From Bergeyella cardium (GTDB lineage Bacteria; Bacteroidota; Bacteroidia; Flavobacteriales; Weeksellaceae), in NCBI RefSeq assembly GCF_003614945.1, contig NZ_QYCZ01000001.1:514001-578000 (forward strand): a DNA stretch of 64,000 bases. Direction: 5' to 3'. Positions 24,781-32,270 of this stretch are shown here, piece after piece; position 1 is the stretch's first letter, and the number at the start of each line of letters is the position of its first letter. The notes below the pieces were generated by a model. It had not been told where the DNA came from. It saw nothing but the letters and a program-made list of their open reading frames with translations, and did not search any database. Position numbers and translations under genes: made by a program.

Positions 24781-24874
24781 TCTGCCCCGCTTTTCGGTAT
24801 TAAATTTTGAATCGATGAGCATCTTTTTCTCTGATGATTCATTAGCCTTAAAAAAAGATACGGACGAATTGATT

Positions 24875-24936
24875 AAAACACTGGGAAGAATTGTCTAAAA
24901 CATGCGGATGTTTTACTAAAAACACTGGGAAGAATT
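24875..24936. repeat. 18-bp direct repeat, period 44
   Basis: AAAACACTGGGAAGAATT occurs at 24875-24892 and 24919-24936. It lies between the DUF2207 gene and the serine dehydratase promoter. Confidence 0.6.
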
Positions 24937-25008
24937 TCTTACCCTTCTCAGATGAGCCTGTAGGGGCGCTTTTTCAGGGGTTGAAAATCTTCCTTGTTTT
25001 GGTATTTT

Positions 25009-25039
25009 TTGTATCTGTTCTTTGAATTAAATATTTTTG
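25009..25039 (+). promoter_or_regulatory. L-serine dehydratase promoter
   Basis: TTG (25009-25011), a 20-nt spacer and TATTTTTG (25032-25039) match the Bacteroidota consensus well. The chosen ATG at 25070 is 30 nt downstream. Confidence 0.7.
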
Positions 25040-25069
25040 CCTTATCATATTTTAAAACCCTTTGCGATT

Positions 25070-26488
25070 ATGCAGTCCATATCCGTTTTTGAGATTATTA
25101 AAGTAGGCATAGGCCCTTCCAGCTCCCATACGATGGGCCCTTGGAACGCTGCTGAAATGTTTATAGACCAGATAAAAAGGCACAGACCGCTAAGCGAAGT
25201 AAAGGAGGTCTTCGTGGAGTTCTTCGGTTCTCTGGCGAAGACAGGCGTCGGTCACGGTACCGATATCGCAGGGATGCTTGGGCTCTCTGGCGAGAACTTC
25301 CGAACCATCGATACCAATACCATAGACGAAAAGATAGAGAGGATTAAAACCGAAAATCAGATTCTCCTCGCTGGTGAGGTGAGGCTCCCGTTTGTTTATG
25401 GTCATCATTTAGTCCTGAATAAACAGAAGTCGCTGGACTTCCACCCCAATGGAATGATTTTCCGAGCGGTGTTTAATGATGGAGAGGTGCTCGAGCAGGA
25501 TTACTATTCCGTAGGCGGTGGGTTTGTAGCGACTCAGGAGAATAATTCTATCGAGGAGCATTGCATAAGAACGCTTTACCCTTGCCACAACGGTAAGGAT
25601 ATCATCAAATATCTGAATAAATTAGGGCTTAGCAAGCTGTCTGACCTTATCTATTTGAATGAAGAGAGCTGGCGCAGCCGAGAAGAAACAGAGAAAGAAG
25701 CCCTGAGCATCTGGAAACACATTAAGGAGTGTATCTACAAAGGGGTGAATAAGCAGGGCATACTGCCTGGTGGGCTGAAAGTAACCCGCCGTGCTCACGA
25801 TTTAAACCAAAAACTCCTCGGAGATAAAGTGTATAAGAATATGAATGAGTGGTTTGATGCTGTAATTTCTGCTCCGAAGGATTTCACCGCTGTGAATAAG
25901 TGGATTTCCTGCTTTGCTCTTTCCGTAAATGAGGAGAATGCCAGCTTTGGGCGCATTATTACGGCACCGACTAATGGAGCGAGCGGAGTAATCCCCGCCG
26001 TACTGATGTACTCTCAGGCCTTTACCCCTCATACTTCGGATGAGGATATTATCCGTTTTATACTCGTGGCTGGGGAGATCGGTACGCTCTTTAAGAAAAA
26101 TGCAACCATCTCTGCCGCTATGGGAGGTTGCCAGGCGGAGATCGGTGTTTCTTCTGCTATGGCAGCGGCGGGGCTTACCGAGATAATGGGGGGCAGTCCT
26201 GAACAAGTTCTAATGGCAGCAGAAATCGCGATGGAGCATCATCTCGGCCTTACCTGTGACCCGATTGGTGGGCTGGTTCAGATTCCGTGCATAGAGCGAA
26301 ATTCTATGGGAGCAATAAAGGCAATAACCGCTGCGAATATCGCAATGGAGAGCGACCCTAAGAAAGCCATCGTCTCCCTTGATGAGGTGATACAATCTAT
26401 GTGGGATACCGCCCAAAGTATGAATGAAAGATTTAAAGAAACCTCTGAGGGTGGGCTTGCCATTGCTGTAAATGTAGCGGAATGCTAA
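25070..26488 (+). CDS. sdaA: L-serine ammonia-lyase, iron-sulfur type
   Basis: Deaminates L-serine to pyruvate and ammonia using a [4Fe-4S] cluster. The 472-residue single chain joins the beta-type domain ([23 protein letters not shown], then the GGGFV segment) to the alpha catalytic domain ([55 protein letters not shown]). The cysteines in GGCQ, TCDP and PCIE are the expected cluster ligands. The start at 25070 (MQSISVFEI) fits the family; the in-frame ATG at 25037 overlaps the promoter. Confidence 0.94.
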   Translation: MQSISVFEIIKVGIGPSSSHTMGPWNAAEMFIDQIKRHRPLSEVKEVFVEFFGSLAKTGVGHGTDIAGMLGLSGENFRTIDTNTIDEKIERIKTENQILLAGEVRLPFVYGHHLVLNKQKSLDFHPNGMIFRAVFNDGEVLEQDYYSVGGGFVATQENNSIEEHCIRTLYPCHNGKDIIKYLNKLGLSKLSDLIYLNEESWRSREETEKEALSIWKHIKECIYKGVNKQGILPGGLKVTRRAHDLNQKLLGDKVYKNMNEWFDAVISAPKDFTAVNKWISCFALSVNEENASFGRIITAPTNGASGVIPAVLMYSQAFTPHTSDEDIIRFILVAGEIGTLFKKNATISAAMGGCQAEIGVSSAMAAAGLTEIMGGSPEQVLMAAEIAMEHHLGLTCDPIGGLVQIPCIERNSMGAIKAITAANIAMESDPKKAIVSLDEVIQSMWDTAQSMNERFKETSEGGLAIAVNVAEC

Positions 26489-26546
26489 GCTTCATCATTA
26501 GGTTTAAAAAATCGTTTTGAGCACATAGAAAATCCGATTAAATGGC

Positions 26547-26554
26547 TACTTTTG
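26547..26554 (+). promoter_or_regulatory. -7 promoter box of the DPA-like operon
   Basis: TACTTTTG on the plus strand, 18 nt before the ATG of the UbiA-like gene. The nearest TTG is 27 nt upstream, longer than the usual spacer. Confidence 0.5.
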
Positions 26555-26572
26555 CAACTCTAAACAGGATGG

Positions 26573-27460
26573 ATGATTAAATACTTAAAACTTTTGAGAA
26601 TAGAGCAGTGGGTCAAGAATATCTTTGTTTTTGTTCCGCTCTTTTTTTCTGGGAAAATTTTTGAGTTTTCACTTTTTATTGAAAGCCTTTTTGCTTTTGC
26701 TGTATTCTCGCTTACAGCAAGTTCTATTTATATAATTAATGACTACATAGATATAGAAGCCGATAGAAAACACCCGATAAAAAGACGACGACCGTTAGCA
26801 AGCGGGGCTATTTCAAAATCCGTTGCACGGCTTGTTTTTGTAGGATTGCTATGCCTTATTGCTGGGCTTGTGTGCATAGGTTTCTGCTGTTTGGAGCATA
26901 CAGACTGGCGGTTTGTGGCTATCATCGTTTCCTATTTTATAATGAACCTCGCCTATACTTTTAAGCTGAAGCATATAGCGATTATAGATATCAGTATTAT
27001 TGCTTTGGGCTTTGTACTTCGGGTATTGGCAGGGGGCTATGGTACGGGGATTATTATCTCTCAGTGGGCGATACTTTTGACTTTTGTTTTAGCATTGGTT
27101 CTCGCCATTGGAAAGAGAAGGGGAGAGCTGATTAATGCACAGCTTACAGGTAAAACTCGTAGGGCATTAGACGGCTATAATGTGCAGTTTGCGGATATTG
27201 CACTTTCGGTATCGGTTACGCTGGGGATTATTTCCTATTTAATGTTTACCATTACGCCAGAGGTTCAGGAGAGGTTTGGGCAGAAGGTATTTTATACTTT
27301 TATCTTCGTGGTTTTTGCTTTTCTTCGGTATTTGCAGCAGACATTGGTGTATAACCGAACGGAATCTCCCACCAAGATTATTTACAGAGACCGATATATA
27401 CAGCTTACCCTTTTGCTTTGGATTCTCTGCTTCCTGCTCTTGATTTATTATCATAATTAA
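26573..27460 (+). CDS. UbiA-family prenyltransferase, decaprenyl-phosphate phosphoribosyltransferase-like
   Basis: A 295-residue membrane enzyme with about nine helices. The Asp-rich metal/diphosphate motif is NDYIDIEADRKHPIKRRRPLASG (about 62-85), close to the NDxxDxEADRxHPxKxxRP form of mycobacterial Rv3806c, and the start LRIEQWVKNIFVF also matches that enzyme. A second motif, FVLALVLAIGKRRGEL, takes the place of the second Asp-rich loop. Rv3806c transfers phosphoribose from PRPP to decaprenyl phosphate, the first step in making decaprenyl-phosphate-arabinose. The following DprE1- and DprE2-like genes strongly support the same role here. Confidence 0.85.
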   Translation: MIKYLKLLRIEQWVKNIFVFVPLFFSGKIFEFSLFIESLFAFAVFSLTASSIYIINDYIDIEADRKHPIKRRRPLASGAISKSVARLVFVGLLCLIAGLVCIGFCCLEHTDWRFVAIIVSYFIMNLAYTFKLKHIAIIDISIIALGFVLRVLAGGYGTGIIISQWAILLTFVLALVLAIGKRRGELINAQLTGKTRRALDGYNVQFADIALSVSVTLGIISYLMFTITPEVQERFGQKVFYTFIFVVFAFLRYLQQTLVYNRTESPTKIIYRDRYIQLTLLLWILCFLLLIYYHN

Positions 27461-27508
27461 TTTTAGAGCGGTTGAGATTTATTTTAATTGACTATTCATC
27501 ATTAGACT

Positions 27509-28819
27509 ATGCCAGAATATAAACAGAAAGTAACCAATTGGGGCAACTTCCCAGTAGTAGAAAAAGTAATGAAGTCTGAGGACACTCTAAGTAAAATAAA
27601 GGATTTTGTGCTTAGAAATAGGGAAATCATTGCAAGAGGAAATGGAAGATGCTATGGAGATGCTTCATTGGCAGAGAATATTTTTTCTACCAAAAGGCTT
27701 AATAAATTCATCAGTTTTGATAGGATAGAAGGCATTATAGAATGTGAGGCTGGAGTGCTTTTATCCGATATATTAGAGGTCGTTGTGCCTCAGGGATATT
27801 TTCTGAATGTAACGCCAGGTACCAAATTTGTGAGTGTAGGAGGGGCAATAGCCTCTGATGTACACGGTAAGAATCATCACGCAGAAGGCTGCTTTTCCGA
27901 GTATGTAATAGAATTTAGACTGATGAAAGAGAATGGGGAGATTATTCTCTGCTCCCGAGAGCAGAATGCGGAAACCTTTTGGGCAACTGTCGGTGGAATG
28001 GGGCTTACGGGGATTATTCTCTCCGCAAAAATAAAGTTGAAGAATATTGAATCCGTTTATATTCGGCAGGAAAGCATTAAAGCGGAGAATTTAGATGAGA
28101 TTTTTAAACTCTTTGAAGAAAGTGAGTCTTGGACTTATACCGTAGCCTGGATCGATTGTTTGCAGAAGGGGAAGAATATCGGGCGCTCTATTCTGATGAG
28201 AGGAGAACACGCTCTGAAAGCAGAGCTACCGGCATCATTACAAAAAAATGCACTGAAACTCAAGAAATCATTTATGCCTACTGTGCCGTTTTACTTTCCG
28301 AGTTTTGTACTGAATTCTTTGACCATAAAAATATTCAACTGGCTGTATTTTTATAAGCAAGCGAAGAAGCAAGTAAATAATTTTGTGCATTATGAACCTT
28401 TCTTTTACCCCCTTGATGCAGTTAATGAATGGAACAAAATCTATGGTAAGAAAGGCTTTATACAGTATCAGATGGTAATCCCAAAAGATAAGGGCAAGGA
28501 GGGGATGAGAAAAATCCTTGAAACGATTGCTAAGTCGGGCAACGGTTCTTTCCTCGCAGTACTAAAACTCTTCGGTAAGAATAATCCACAGGCGTATAAT
28601 TCCTTTCCTATGGAGGGCTATACCCTTGCGTTAGACTTCAAAGTAAATTCTAAACTCAAAAAATTAGTGGAGAGTTTAGATAAAATTGTAGAGGATTTTG
28701 GAGGCAGAATATACCTTACCAAAGACAGTATGAGCAAGCCAAGCCTTACCAATTATCTTAAAAATGTAGATAGTCCCAAGTTTATTTCTTTGCAGAGAAA
28801 AAGAATATTAAATCCCTAA
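27509..28819 (+). CDS. DprE1-like FAD-dependent oxidoreductase
   Basis: A 436-residue flavoprotein of the vanillyl-alcohol oxidase/DprE1 type. In mycobacteria DprE1 oxidises the 2'-OH of decaprenylphosphoryl ribose. The FAD segment is ARGNGRCYGDASL (42-54) and the isoalloxazine region GGAIASDVHGKNHHAEG (111-127). Aligning by eye with M. tuberculosis DprE1, His132, Cys387 and Lys418 fall on His119, Ala374 and Lys405, all with an offset of 13. So the catalytic lysine and the conserved histidine are kept, while the cysteine that covalently traps benzothiazinone drugs is alanine. It is second in the operon, 48 nt after the UbiA-like gene. Confidence 0.87.
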   Translation: MPEYKQKVTNWGNFPVVEKVMKSEDTLSKIKDFVLRNREIIARGNGRCYGDASLAENIFSTKRLNKFISFDRIEGIIECEAGVLLSDILEVVVPQGYFLNVTPGTKFVSVGGAIASDVHGKNHHAEGCFSEYVIEFRLMKENGEIILCSREQNAETFWATVGGMGLTGIILSAKIKLKNIESVYIRQESIKAENLDEIFKLFEESESWTYTVAWIDCLQKGKNIGRSILMRGEHALKAELPASLQKNALKLKKSFMPTVPFYFPSFVLNSLTIKIFNWLYFYKQAKKQVNNFVHYEPFFYPLDAVNEWNKIYGKKGFIQYQMVIPKDKGKEGMRKILETIAKSGNGSFLAVLKLFGKNNPQAYNSFPMEGYTLALDFKVNSKLKKLVESLDKIVEDFGGRIYLTKDSMSKPSLTNYLKNVDSPKFISLQRKRILNP

Positions 28820-28831
28820 TTATTTAGTTTT

Positions 28832-29557
28832 ATGATTGTTTTAGGTAGTAATTCGGAAGTAGCACAGGCATTTGTAGAGAAGGTTTTATCCGAAGGCAGA
28901 AGATTTGAAAAAATATATCTTCTTACCTCTAATAGAGATTCCGCAGAGCGCTTTGCTCGGCATATAGAGGTGAAATATTTGCAATATTCCGAAGTTGTAG
29001 ATTTTGATTTAATGAATGATGACCAGTATTATAAACTGGATTATATAGATTCGGATTTGCTCTTCTGTGCTTCTGGATATTTGGGCAAAGGCACAGCAGA
29101 GGGGCTTTATGATAATAAAAACACCCAAAAGATTATAGATATTAATTATGCTAAGCTCGTTCCGCTTATAAATTATTTCGCTCAGAAGTTTGAATCGAAG
29201 AGAAGAGGGACTATCATCGCGCTCTCTTCGGTAGCGGGTGATAGGGGCAGGCAGAGTAATTTTATTTATGGTTCTGCAAAGGCAGGTTTTACGGCCTACC
29301 TCAGTGGGCTTAGGAACTATATGTACAGCAAAAAAATCAATGTGATTACAGTGAAGCCAGGCTTTATGGCAACTAAGATGACGGAAGGTTTGCCCCTCAA
29401 TCCTAAGCTCACAGCAAGTCCTAAACAAGCTGCTGAATGTATCTACAAGTCCTATAAAAAGAAGAGGGATACGGCTTATGTACTCCCTGTTTGGTGGTTT
29501 ATAATGGCTATTATCAGGAATATTCCAGAATTTATCTTCAAAAGATTGAAGCTGTAA
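28832..29557 (+). CDS. DprE2-like short-chain dehydrogenase
   Basis: A 241-residue SDR enzyme. DprE2 reduces the 2'-keto intermediate to polyprenylphosphoryl arabinose with NADH. Motifs: MIVLGSNSEVAQAF (cofactor site), DINYAKLVPLINYF, IIALSSVAGDRGRQSNFIYGSAKAG with the catalytic Ser and YxxxK, and VKPGFMATKMT. The segment RGRQSNFIYGSAKAG and the C-terminus IIRNIPEFIFKRLKL closely resemble mycobacterial DprE2. It starts 12 nt after the DprE1-like gene. Confidence 0.87.
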   Translation: MIVLGSNSEVAQAFVEKVLSEGRRFEKIYLLTSNRDSAERFARHIEVKYLQYSEVVDFDLMNDDQYYKLDYIDSDLLFCASGYLGKGTAEGLYDNKNTQKIIDINYAKLVPLINYFAQKFESKRRGTIIALSSVAGDRGRQSNFIYGSAKAGFTAYLSGLRNYMYSKKINVITVKPGFMATKMTEGLPLNPKLTASPKQAAECIYKSYKKKRDTAYVLPVWWFIMAIIRNIPEFIFKRLKL

Positions 29558-29558
29558 A

Positions 29559-30146
29559 ATGAAAAAGTTCTATTTCTTTGATTTTGATGGAACGCTTACC
29601 CATAAAGACACAATGTTCCTCTTCCTCAGGTTTGCCAGCCCTTCTAAGTACAGATTTCAGTACTTGAAGCACATTCCTCTGTTTATTCTCGTGAAGCTAA
29701 AACTGATAGATGCCGCTCAGGTAAAGAAAAGTTTTATCAGTTCTTTGCTAAAAGGCAAAACTCAGGAGTTTATAGAAAGGAAGTCCCAAGCATTTTTTGC
29801 GGAGTATTATCCAAGTTTAATTAGAGAACGGGCGTTAGATTTTATTCAGAAAATAGACAGAGAGAAGACTGACTCTTATTTGGTAACCGCATCTTTGGAT
29901 ATTTGGGTAAAGCCTTTTGCGGAGGAGTTTAAGATGAATCTCATCTCTACGGAGGCATATTTTAAGGATGGAGTATTTACAGGTGAATTTAAAACACCCA
30001 ATTGCAATGGCAGGGAAAAGGTAACCCGAATAAAAGCCCAAATACAAGGTAAGAAATACGATAAGACCATCGCCTTTGGCGATACCAGCGGAGATAAGCC
30101 AATGCTCCAATGGGCAAATGAAAGCTATTTCAGGTTTTTCCATTAA
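29559..30146 (+). CDS. HAD-IB family phosphatase
   Basis: A 195-residue haloacid-dehalogenase-type hydrolase. Motif I is FFDFDGTLTHKD (nucleophile and acid Asp), motif II lies in DSYLVTASLDIW, and motifs III-IV in KKYDKTIAFGDTSGDKPML. It starts 1 nt after the DprE2-like stop codon and is clearly in the operon. A phosphatase is needed between the phosphoribosyltransferase and oxidase steps of the DPA pathway to remove the 5-phosphate; mycobacteria use an unrelated PAP2 enzyme next to Rv3806c. I infer that this HAD enzyme fills that role. Confidence 0.8.
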   Translation: MKKFYFFDFDGTLTHKDTMFLFLRFASPSKYRFQYLKHIPLFILVKLKLIDAAQVKKSFISSLLKGKTQEFIERKSQAFFAEYYPSLIRERALDFIQKIDREKTDSYLVTASLDIWVKPFAEEFKMNLISTEAYFKDGVFTGEFKTPNCNGREKVTRIKAQIQGKKYDKTIAFGDTSGDKPMLQWANESYFRFFH

Positions 30147-30181
30147 AAAATCCTTAGTGAACTCTCACTAAGGATTTTTTT
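30145..30181. terminator. Bidirectional terminator between the DPA-like operon and the Lrp gene
   Basis: AAAAAATCCTTAGTGA, the loop ACTC, and the complementary arm followed by seven Ts. The A-run on the other side lets it serve the convergent Lrp gene as well. Confidence 0.85.
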
Positions 30182-30202
30182 AGATTTTCAAGACTATTCT
30201 AA

Positions 30203-30673
30203 TTAAACAGAAACTGCTTTAATTAATCTATTAGTATCGCTCAGGTGCTCTTCCATAGAAATCATACTTTCTGTACGCATTACATCATTAATATCATCAA
30301 TCTGATAAATGATTCTCTTGGCATCTTCGGTATTTTTAGCGATTATCTTACAGAAGATATTGTATTTACCAGAAGTTACGCTTATCTCTACCACATTTGG
30401 GATAGTTGCCAATTCTTTCAATACATTTTGAGTTTTGTTAGATGCAGAAAGCAAGATACCGATATATGCAGTAAAGTTAAATTCCAACTTAGAGTAATCA
30501 ATAACTAAGGAAGAGCCTTGGATGATTCCTGCATCTTCCATTTTCTTTACTCTCACATGAATGGTACCCGCGGATACATTCATTTGTTTCGCAATCTCCG
30601 TGAAAGGAGTTCTTGTATTTTCAACTAAAAAATCCAGGATTTTTTTGTCGATTTCATCTAATAAATAGTTCAT
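30203..30673 (-). CDS. Lrp/AsnC family transcriptional regulator
   Basis: A 156-residue regulator. Residues 1-60 form the winged helix-turn-helix (LLDEIDKKILDFLVENTRTPFTEIAKQMNVSAGTIHVRVKKMEDAG); the rest is the RAM ligand-binding domain (FTAYIGILLSA, VVEISVTSGKYNIFCKIIAK). Such proteins form octamers or larger assemblies and sense amino acids. It is transcribed alone and convergent with the DPA-like operon. Three 10-bp repeats upstream (30760-30790) may be its own binding site. Confidence 0.93.
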   Translation of the reverse strand: MNYLLDEIDKKILDFLVENTRTPFTEIAKQMNVSAGTIHVRVKKMEDAGIIQGSSLVIDYSKLEFNFTAYIGILLSASNKTQNVLKELATIPNVVEISVTSGKYNIFCKIIAKNTEDAKRIIYQIDDINDVMRTESMISMEEHLSDTNRLIKAVSV

Positions 30674-30715
30674 AATGTTGACTCGTTAAATTATTAATAA
30701 TAGATCATCTTTCGG

Positions 30716-30723
30716 CAAATTTA
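30716..30723 (-). promoter_or_regulatory. -7 promoter box of the Lrp-type gene
   Basis: TAAATTTG on the minus strand, 42 nt before the ATG. Confidence 0.5.
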
Positions 30724-30759
30724 AGAAAAAAAACTATTAGTGAAAATTTATTTTAAAAA

Positions 30760-30790
30760 TTAACGGTATTTAACGCTATTTAAACGCTTA
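30760..30790. repeat. Three 10-bp phased repeats upstream of the Lrp gene
   Basis: TTAACGGTAT, TTAACGCTAT and TTAAACGCTTA follow one another with about one helical turn each, roughly 35-65 bp upstream of the -7 box. The rest of 30674-31199 is extremely AT-rich and I see no gene in it. Confidence 0.5.
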
Positions 30791-31199
30791 TTTTCTTTAA
30801 AAGTTTCATTCTAATGAGAAATAATGAAAATGATGTAGAGTAGAAGAAATAATATTTCTTTTATATTATATTTTAAATAATTTAATTCATTATTTTTTGT
30901 CTTTAATAGTTATTTTTATCATCTTGTTTTACCAATAGACTGTCTTGCTTTAATTTTTTAGTCAGCATTATGGGGGATACTACCAAAGTATTTGCCTTCT
31001 CTCATTAAAAAAAAGAATAAAAAATATCGATTTTTCATTTCTTTTTTTGTCTGTTAAAGCTTAGAAAATTGATTTATTGCGATAGAAAATATATGTTTTT
31101 CTATATAAATCAAGAATTGATTACGAAAAATACATTACCCAGTCTGATAAAAGTATTATGAGTAATTGTATTACCTGTTTACAAACTGTACGATTATAG

Positions 31200-32228
31200 C
31201 TAAATCTCTTGGCTGGTAGCAGGGCGAGGACTGGCGGTAATACTAAGGTCGGCAAATTCTTGTCTGTCGTATTTGAGTTTTGCTACCATTGCAATCATAG
31301 CGGCATTGTCGGTAGTGTATTCAAATTTGGGAATATAGGTCTTCCAGCCGAGTTTTTGGGCTTTGTGTGTTATGGATTTTCTGAGCTCTGAGTTTGCAGA
31401 GACACCTCCTGCTATGGCTATTTCTTTTATATTTAAGTCAGAGGCTGCCTGTTCTAATTTATCTATTAAGATTTCAATAATCGTTCTCTGTATGGATGCG
31501 CAGAGGTCATTTAAGTTCTCTTTAATAAAGTTGGGATTTTCTTTTTCAGCCTTTTGAATAGCATAGAGGAAGGAGGTTTTCAGCCCACTGAATGAATAAT
31601 CATAACCCGCAACTTTGGGCTTGCTGAAGGAAAAAGCCTTGCTGTCTCCTTCTGCCGAGAGCCTGTCTATAACTGCTCCTGCGGGATACTCCAGCCCCAT
31701 TATTTTTCCTATTTTATCAAATGCTTCACCTGCGGCATCATCTATTGTTCGCCCGACAATCTGCATATCAAAATAGTCTTTTACGAGTACAATGAGGGTA
31801 TGCCCACCGCTTACGGTAAGGCAAAGAAAGGGAAACTGAGGAGGTGTAGGGTTGGCATCATCTATAAAATGTGCGAGGATGTGCGCTTGCAGGTGATTGA
31901 CCTCAATTAATGGAACGCCCAAGCTCATGGAGAGCGATTTTGCGAAAGAAGTACCCACCAAGAGCGAGCCGAGCAGTCCAGGTCCTCTTGTAAAGCCCAC
32001 TGCGGAAATATCTTTTTGTTGTATCTTTGCTTCCTTGATAGCCTGATGAATAACGGGGACTATATTCTGCTGATGCGCTCTTGAAGCCAGCTCTGGAACC
32101 ACCCCTCCATATTCTGCGTGTACCTTCTGGCTGGCAGCGATATTGGAGAGCACAATATTCCCCCTAAGAACAGCTGCAGAGGTATCATCACAAGAGGATT
32201 CAATGGCGAGGATAATAGGTGTATTCAT
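31200..32228 (-). CDS. tsaD: tRNA N6-adenosine threonylcarbamoyltransferase
   Basis: Transfers threonylcarbamoyl to A37 of tRNAs that read ANN codons, working with TsaB, TsaC and TsaE. At 342 residues it has the family length. Motifs: LAIESSCDDTSAAV at the start, GPGLLGSLLVG, the metal-binding HLQAH (His112 and His116), LTVSGGHT, and AIAGGVSANSELR near the end. It is divergent from tamB, with only 42 nt between the two start codons. Confidence 0.95.
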   Translation of the reverse strand: MNTPIILAIESSCDDTSAAVLRGNIVLSNIAASQKVHAEYGGVVPELASRAHQQNIVPVIHQAIKEAKIQQKDISAVGFTRGPGLLGSLLVGTSFAKSLSMSLGVPLIEVNHLQAHILAHFIDDANPTPPQFPFLCLTVSGGHTLIVLVKDYFDMQIVGRTIDDAAGEAFDKIGKIMGLEYPAGAVIDRLSAEGDSKAFSFSKPKVAGYDYSFSGLKTSFLYAIQKAEKENPNFIKENLNDLCASIQRTIIEILIDKLEQAASDLNIKEIAIAGGVSANSELRKSITHKAQKLGWKTYIPKFEYTTDNAAMIAMVAKLKYDRQEFADLSITASPRPATSQEI

Positions 32229-32270
32229 TATGTTTTCAGGATTAATGTCTGCAAAAATTCATTAAAAAGA

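Noticed and set aside
24175-24822. Minus-strand 215-codon frame opposite the DUF2207 gene
   Set aside because: Low-complexity translation (Arg, Ala, Ser-rich) arising from the glycine-rich tail of the real gene.
30674-31199. Non-coding RNA gene in the long AT-rich gap
   Set aside because: I found no convincing stable hairpin set, promoter-terminator pair or known riboswitch pattern there.
32118-32270. N-terminal extension of TamB
   Set aside because: It overlaps tsaD on the other strand, and the ATG at 32271 gives a normal cytoplasmic lead followed by the membrane helix.
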